Translations under genes and position numbers: made by a program
Shown: piece by piece, positions 60,201 through 64,000 of the stretch
Layout of the letters: the number at the start of each line of letters is the position of its first letter
Position numbering within the stretch: position 1 is the first letter of the stretch
Notes under the pieces: generated by a model
The model's input: the letters and a program-made list of their open reading frames with translations, nothing else
What the model was told of the DNA's origin: nothing
Databases searched by the model: none
DNA from: a virus
Strand: one strand, 5' to 3'
IMG/VR virus record: IMGVR_UViG_3300042566_000180
Location: 1-64,000 of that record
Length of the DNA: 64,000 nucleotides

Positions 60201-62234
60201 ATGAAAAAGTATAAAGTAAGAATTAAAAGTGCTCCAGAATCTATGGCGTATGGTGGTCAAAAAAACTATGGTCTAGATCTTGGGCAACGAGATGTATACA
60301 CTGATATGAACCAAAATCCATATGAGTCAGTATCTAACACTCTTCAACCTGTTGATAGAGCTGAAGCTAATATTGAAGCTGAGCTTGGTGAAACAGCATA
60401 TGGAGACTTTAATAATGATGGTCGTAAAGAACATATGAAGATTGGTGGTGAAAGACATACTAATGGTGGTACACCTTTAAATGTTCCTGAAGGTACTTTT
60501 ATTTATTCTGATACAAAGAAGTTACGAATAGGTGGACCTGTACTTGCAAAGTTTGGTAAGTCAGAAAACACTAAACAGAAATTTACCCCAGCAGCTTTAG
60601 CTAAGCAGTATGATGTTAACAAGTACAGAGCTATACTTGATGATCCTTATGCTGATAAGATGGCTAAACGTACAGCTGAAAGAATGATTGATAACTATGA
60701 AAAAAAACTTGGTGGACTTGCATTAGTACAAGAGTCTATGAAAGGATTTCCTCAAGGTATTCCTGATGTAGCTATGTCTGTATTACCAGAAGGTATGGGA
60801 CAACAACTTGCTGAGATGGGAGGTTTTTATGGTGGTGATGAAGGTTATTATCAAGGTGGTGGAACTACTCCTAAAAAAGTTAAGAAGGAAGAAATAAGTA
60901 AATATGAGAAAGAAGGATATAAGCGTGTAGGTAATACTAATGTATGGAGAAAAGCAACATCTGGTAAAGATACTAAAGATATTATTATAACTCCTGGTAA
61001 ACCAGGTACTATATCTGGGGGTACACCAGGAACATTAACTCCAGGATATAATATTCCAACTGGTGGCAGTAGTAGAGGTGGTAGTGGACCATGTGCTAAT
61101 CTTAAGTACACAGTCGCTGATATGAATGCTAGACCTAATTGTTATAGTACTTTTTTAAATAAACAAGGTTTTAAAGATGCTTCAGATGGGGAAAAGCAAA
61201 AAGGATTAGATGAGCTTTTACGTGGTAGAATGCCAAAGTATACACCTGGTACTAAACCTACAACTACACCTACAACACCTGAGACTAAAACTTGTCCTGA
61301 AGGTTATACACCAGATCCTAATGATCCTACTAAGTGTATAAAAGCATGGGAAAAGATGGATGAGATTACCTATGAAGAAGATCCTACTACTATAACTACA
61401 ACCGGTGGCGGTGGTGGAGGCGGTGGTAGAAGACCGTTCTTTGGTATGCAGTTTATGGTTCCTCCTAAACGTTACACTCCTTATGCAGCACCTCTTAATG
61501 CTATGATACCAGAACCTACGTTCTACGATCCTAATAGAGAGTTAGCTGAAGGTGCATCTAATCGTAACATGATGGCGGCTTATATGTCTCAAATGGATCC
61601 TCAGCAGTTTTCTGCTAGAGCTAGTGCATTAAATGCACAAGGAGCTGAGCAAGCAGCTAACACTATGGGTAGATATCAAAACATGAATGTTGGGGTAGCT
61701 AATCAGTTTAGTCCTTTACAAACTGATATTATGAATAGAGTGATGGCTTATAGAGCAGATGCTGGAGACAAGTTAGCATTTAATGCTCAGCAAGAAGATA
61801 AAGCTTATCGTAATACTATGAGAATGGATCTTAAAGCTAGAGAAATGTATAATATGAATGAGCGTGATAGATACAGTAAGCTTAACATGCTTAATGAAAC
61901 TAATCCGTATTATTCTATAGAAGAAGGACCACAAGGTGAAACTCTTAAATGGAAAGATAAGAATAACTGGATGAGTATGATTACTGGACAAAGTGCTGCA
62001 CCATCTGAACAAAGTTTAGCAGCTATGAGAAGATTTGCTCTTGAATTAAAAAATGAAGGACATGATGCTGCTACTATTAATGGGTTTTTAAGATCTCAAT
62101 TTCCTAATGCTTTTCAATCTAATAGGGGTGCAGGTAATGCTGCAGCTATTAATGCTCAATATGCTGCTTTAAATAGAGCACCTATGGCTCAAAGTGCATA
62201 CCCATTTGGTTATGATGATGGATATGGTTATTAA
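60201..62234 (+). CDS. cargo protein, crAss-like (677 aa)
   Basis: Begins MKKYKVRIKSAPESMAYGG. The segment MKIGGERHTNGGTPLNVPEG, followed by TFIYSDTKKLRIGGPVLAKFG, is characteristic of crAss-like cargo proteins. Further: a helical module (LAKQYDVNKYRAILDDPYAD), a Pro/Thr-rich linker with Cys (CPEGYTPDPNDPTKC), a Gly run (GGGGGGGG), and a long helical Asn/Gln/Ala-rich C-terminus (RASALNAQGAEQAANTMGRY). Starts 22 bases after the hydrolase gene. Probably packaged with the genome. Minus-strand frames are shadows. Confidence 0.72.
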   Translation: MKKYKVRIKSAPESMAYGGQKNYGLDLGQRDVYTDMNQNPYESVSNTLQPVDRAEANIEAELGETAYGDFNNDGRKEHMKIGGERHTNGGTPLNVPEGTFIYSDTKKLRIGGPVLAKFGKSENTKQKFTPAALAKQYDVNKYRAILDDPYADKMAKRTAERMIDNYEKKLGGLALVQESMKGFPQGIPDVAMSVLPEGMGQQLAEMGGFYGGDEGYYQGGGTTPKKVKKEEISKYEKEGYKRVGNTNVWRKATSGKDTKDIIITPGKPGTISGGTPGTLTPGYNIPTGGSSRGGSGPCANLKYTVADMNARPNCYSTFLNKQGFKDASDGEKQKGLDELLRGRMPKYTPGTKPTTTPTTPETKTCPEGYTPDPNDPTKCIKAWEKMDEITYEEDPTTITTTGGGGGGGGRRPFFGMQFMVPPKRYTPYAAPLNAMIPEPTFYDPNRELAEGASNRNMMAAYMSQMDPQQFSARASALNAQGAEQAANTMGRYQNMNVGVANQFSPLQTDIMNRVMAYRADAGDKLAFNAQQEDKAYRNTMRMDLKAREMYNMNERDRYSKLNMLNETNPYYSIEEGPQGETLKWKDKNNWMSMITGQSAAPSEQSLAAMRRFALELKNEGHDAATINGFLRSQFPNAFQSNRGAGNAAAINAQYAALNRAPMAQSAYPFGYDDGYGY

Positions 62235-62264
62235 ACTTTAAAGGTTTAGTTTTAAACTTTAAAG
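62231..62264. repeat. direct repeat TTAAACTTTAAAG x2
   Basis: TTAAACTTTAAAG at 62231-62243 (covering the stop codon of the preceding gene) and again at 62252-62264. Each copy contains the palindrome CTTTAAAG. It lies just before the promoter-like motif at 62273 and could be a binding site. Confidence 0.5.
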
Positions 62265-62272
62265 ATTTTATT

Positions 62273-62290
62273 GTATATTATATATGTAAA
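62273..62290 (+). promoter_or_regulatory. candidate promoter before the last gene
   Basis: GTATATTATATATGTAAA matches the GTATATTATA class (776, 36516). It ends only 2 bases before the ATG at 62293, so if transcription starts downstream of it the mRNA would be leaderless, or the motif works differently from the others. Confidence 0.4.
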
Positions 62291-62292
62291 CT

Positions 62293-64000
62293 ATGGCACA
62301 ATACCTTCCTTATATACCAGAGACAATTCCTGAACCGGCTTTATATAAACCGGACTTTAACTTCTATGATAGAATGCTTCAAAGGAAGCAATCTATGTTT
62401 GAACAAGGAGCTAGTAGAGTTAGATCTGCGTATACCTCAGTGCTTAACGCACCTCTTTCTAATAAGAATCTTATTCCTTTAAGAGATCAGTATATTAAAG
62501 ATGCACAAGAAAAGTTGACAAAACTTTCTTCATCTGATCTTTCTCTTATGGAAAATGTAAATGCTGCAGAACAAATCTTTTCTCCTTTTTGGCAGAACAA
62601 GTTTATGGTTCAAGACATTGCTATGACTAAGTCTTATCAGAATGAGATGCAGAAATATATGTCATGGAAAGATTCAGCTAAACCAGAAGAGCGTGAGAAG
62701 TATAACAACATTGGTATGATGTATCTTCAAAACGGTTTAAGCAAACTTCAGAATGCTGAGTTAACACCTGAAGCGTTTGGTGCTATAGAAATGCGTAAAG
62801 CTGAACCGTTTACTAATATTGAAGCTTGGTTACAAAAACAAGCTAAAGATCAAGGTATGGATGTTAAGTATGATGATCCTAATGGACCATATTTAATTGA
62901 GACTGTTAATGGACAGCGTTCTCAAAAGAAATATGCTACTTGGGCATCTGCTATGATTGGTAATAACTTTCAAGGTCAGTTTGAAATAACTGGTACTGTT
63001 GAGAATGAAGAGCGTGCTAAAATATTAAAACGTAATAATCCAAACCTTACAGAACCTGATATACAAAAACTAATTGCTAAAGATATTATATCAGAATTAA
63101 ATCAAGGATATACTAAAAGAAATCAAGAGATTGATGTAGAAGTAGCTAGAATTGATAGTTTGTTATCTTCAATAGGTCAGACAGGTGGTCCGAATAATCA
63201 AGCAATGTTTAATAAACTTGTTGAAGAACGTTCTGAATTAATGGGTAGAAAAGCTTCAATTGGTGAAGAGTATAAATATTTTGATAAAGAAAAAGGTAAA
63301 GTGGAAGAAGCTGTATTAGCTGCTCCAAAACAATATTTTAGTGTATTAGCTAAACAACGTCTTGTTAACAACTGGGCTACAGGTAGAGCTAGTATTGATC
63401 AAAAACTTATTAAAGAAAACGCTGCTTTTACAGCTGCACAAAGTCTTGAACTTAGAAGAGCTGAACATAACTTGGCAGTAAGTAATGCTGCATTTGATCA
63501 ATGGTATAAGACTGAAGACTTAAAGATAAAAGCTGCTAAAGGTGCTACAGGAACTGGCACAGGAACTGGTACTGGAACAGGTACAGGAACTAATGCTGAT
63601 GGTACACCTGTACCTGGAGTAGATGAAAGTGGTTCATTAATTTATTCTGGTTTATCAGGTATAGATATTACTAAGACTGCTGAAACAGCTTTTGATATTT
63701 ATTCTAAAAATCAAAAGCAAGCTTTTCTTGATGCTCATAATTTGATCTTTGATCAAAAAGGTATTTTAGGTTTTGCATCAAAACTTGGATTAGATCCTGC
63801 AGAAATAGCACATGTAGCTACAGCTTTACAAACTGAGGTGGCTACTGATTATGCTCACAAGTTTACTAAAGAACAAGCAGCTGCTAGTAAAAAATTAGAA
63901 ACAGCCTTACTTAATAGTCAAGGTGTTAAAACTGCAGGTATAACTACTATAACTGGACCTGGTACATTAAGAAATGCTCTTATTGCATATGCTGGAGATT
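62293..64000 (+). CDS. cargo protein, partial, runs off the window (at least 569 aa)
   Basis: Open from ATG 62293 to the window end with no stop. Begins MAQYLPYIPETIPEPALYKP, then FNFYDRMLQRKQSMFEQGAS and SLMENVNAAEQIFSPFWQNK. Predicted mostly helical with coiled coils (ELRRAEHNLAVSNAAFDQWY). A Gly-Thr repeat at 63541-63591 forms a flexible linker. The N-terminal layout (Y-I-P-E...D-F-x-F-Y-D...KQ) resembles large crAss-like cargo proteins, some of which carry virion RNA polymerase domains further on. The part seen has no such catalytic motif. Confidence 0.7.
   Translation, partial: MAQYLPYIPETIPEPALYKPDFNFYDRMLQRKQSMFEQGASRVRSAYTSVLNAPLSNKNLIPLRDQYIKDAQEKLTKLSSSDLSLMENVNAAEQIFSPFWQNKFMVQDIAMTKSYQNEMQKYMSWKDSAKPEEREKYNNIGMMYLQNGLSKLQNAELTPEAFGAIEMRKAEPFTNIEAWLQKQAKDQGMDVKYDDPNGPYLIETVNGQRSQKKYATWASAMIGNNFQGQFEITGTVENEERAKILKRNNPNLTEPDIQKLIAKDIISELNQGYTKRNQEIDVEVARIDSLLSSIGQTGGPNNQAMFNKLVEERSELMGRKASIGEEYKYFDKEKGKVEEAVLAAPKQYFSVLAKQRLVNNWATGRASIDQKLIKENAAFTAAQSLELRRAEHNLAVSNAAFDQWYKTEDLKIKAAKGATGTGTGTGTGTGTGTNADGTPVPGVDESGSLIYSGLSGIDITKTAETAFDIYSKNQKQAFLDAHNLIFDQKGILGFASKLGLDPAEIAHVATALQTEVATDYAHKFTKEQAAASKKLETALLNSQGVKTAGITTITGPGTLRNALIAYAGD
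63541..63591 (+). repeat. Gly-Thr dipeptide repeat
   Basis: An alternating GG(A/T/C)-AC(T/A/C) run codes roughly seven Gly-Thr pairs inside the last gene. Synonymous third bases vary, so it is not a perfect DNA microsatellite. Probably a flexible linker between helical domains. Confidence 0.7.

Noticed and set aside
1-64000. CRISPR array or rRNA gene
   Set aside because: No regularly spaced identical repeats with unique spacers and no rRNA-like sequence; the only tandem repeat is coding (26021-26470).
1-64000. stop-codon reassignment, known in some crAss-like phages
   Set aside because: Genes read cleanly to TAA, TAG or TGA with neighbouring starts at once after them; no in-frame TAG or TGA interrupts a conserved domain.

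Overview
The window looks like the late (virion and packaging) half of a large, AT-rich, tailed dsDNA phage of Bacteroidota. Its gene content and order fit a crAss-like phage (order Crassvirales). In order it carries an IHF/HU-like protein, a PD-(D/E)XK nuclease, large terminase, portal, an acidic scaffold candidate, an HK97-type capsid candidate, ring-protein candidates, tail fibres, a calcineurin-like phosphoesterase, a very long P22 gp10-like tail (muzzle) protein, and giant cargo-type internal virion proteins. Assignments rest on recognisable motifs and gene order only; no database search was possible. Starts are mostly AT-rich with no clear Shine-Dalgarno, as expected for a Bacteroidota host. 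One tail protein carries a SprB-like repeat, a domain best known from Bacteroidota surface adhesins.

Layout. (1) 1-807: the end of a leftward module with one or two small minus-strand genes, then a roughly 220-bp divergent control region. (2) 808-4523: compact rightward operon with small conserved proteins, winged-helix-like and IHF-like proteins, a Cys-rich Zn protein and the PD-(D/E)XK nuclease. (3) 4524-4809: a non-coding block with a tRNA-like element of unusual length (144 nt, pseudoknot potential) followed by further hairpins. (4) 4810-13393: TerL, portal, scaffold, MCP. (5) 13394-17120: a hairpin-rich spacer, connector and ring candidates, a ferritin/Dps-like protein, and an abundant-looking second virion protein that shares its leader with the MCP. 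(6) 17121-35839: small adaptors, three genes with related C-terminal domains, then three giant fibres (1791, 1594 and 1531 aa), each ending in an S74-type self-cleaving chaperone. (7) 35840-41565: tail-tip genes, Cys-rich or built of Fn3/SprB-type domains. (8) 41566-50661: phosphoesterase, a conserved protein, two ring candidates, a small HExxH metalloprotease and the muzzle. (9) 50665-64000: five cargo-type virion proteins with peptidoglycan hydrolase-like domains, Zn ribbons, HExxH and recurring short Gly-Gly motifs; the last is cut by the window edge.

How it works together: the first operon probably supplies DNA-binding and processing factors. TerL, portal and scaffold build and fill the head. 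The ring and muzzle proteins close the tail. Three long fibres and many small Ig/Fn3-type proteins form the host-recognition surface. The cargo proteins are probably packaged and ejected to open the cell wall. A recurrent GTATATTATA-type motif upstream of gene blocks, four stem-loop terminator candidates, and two classes of recurrent leader (ACCAAACAAA and TAACCCTTAAAT...AAAGCC) suggest how the blocks are expressed.
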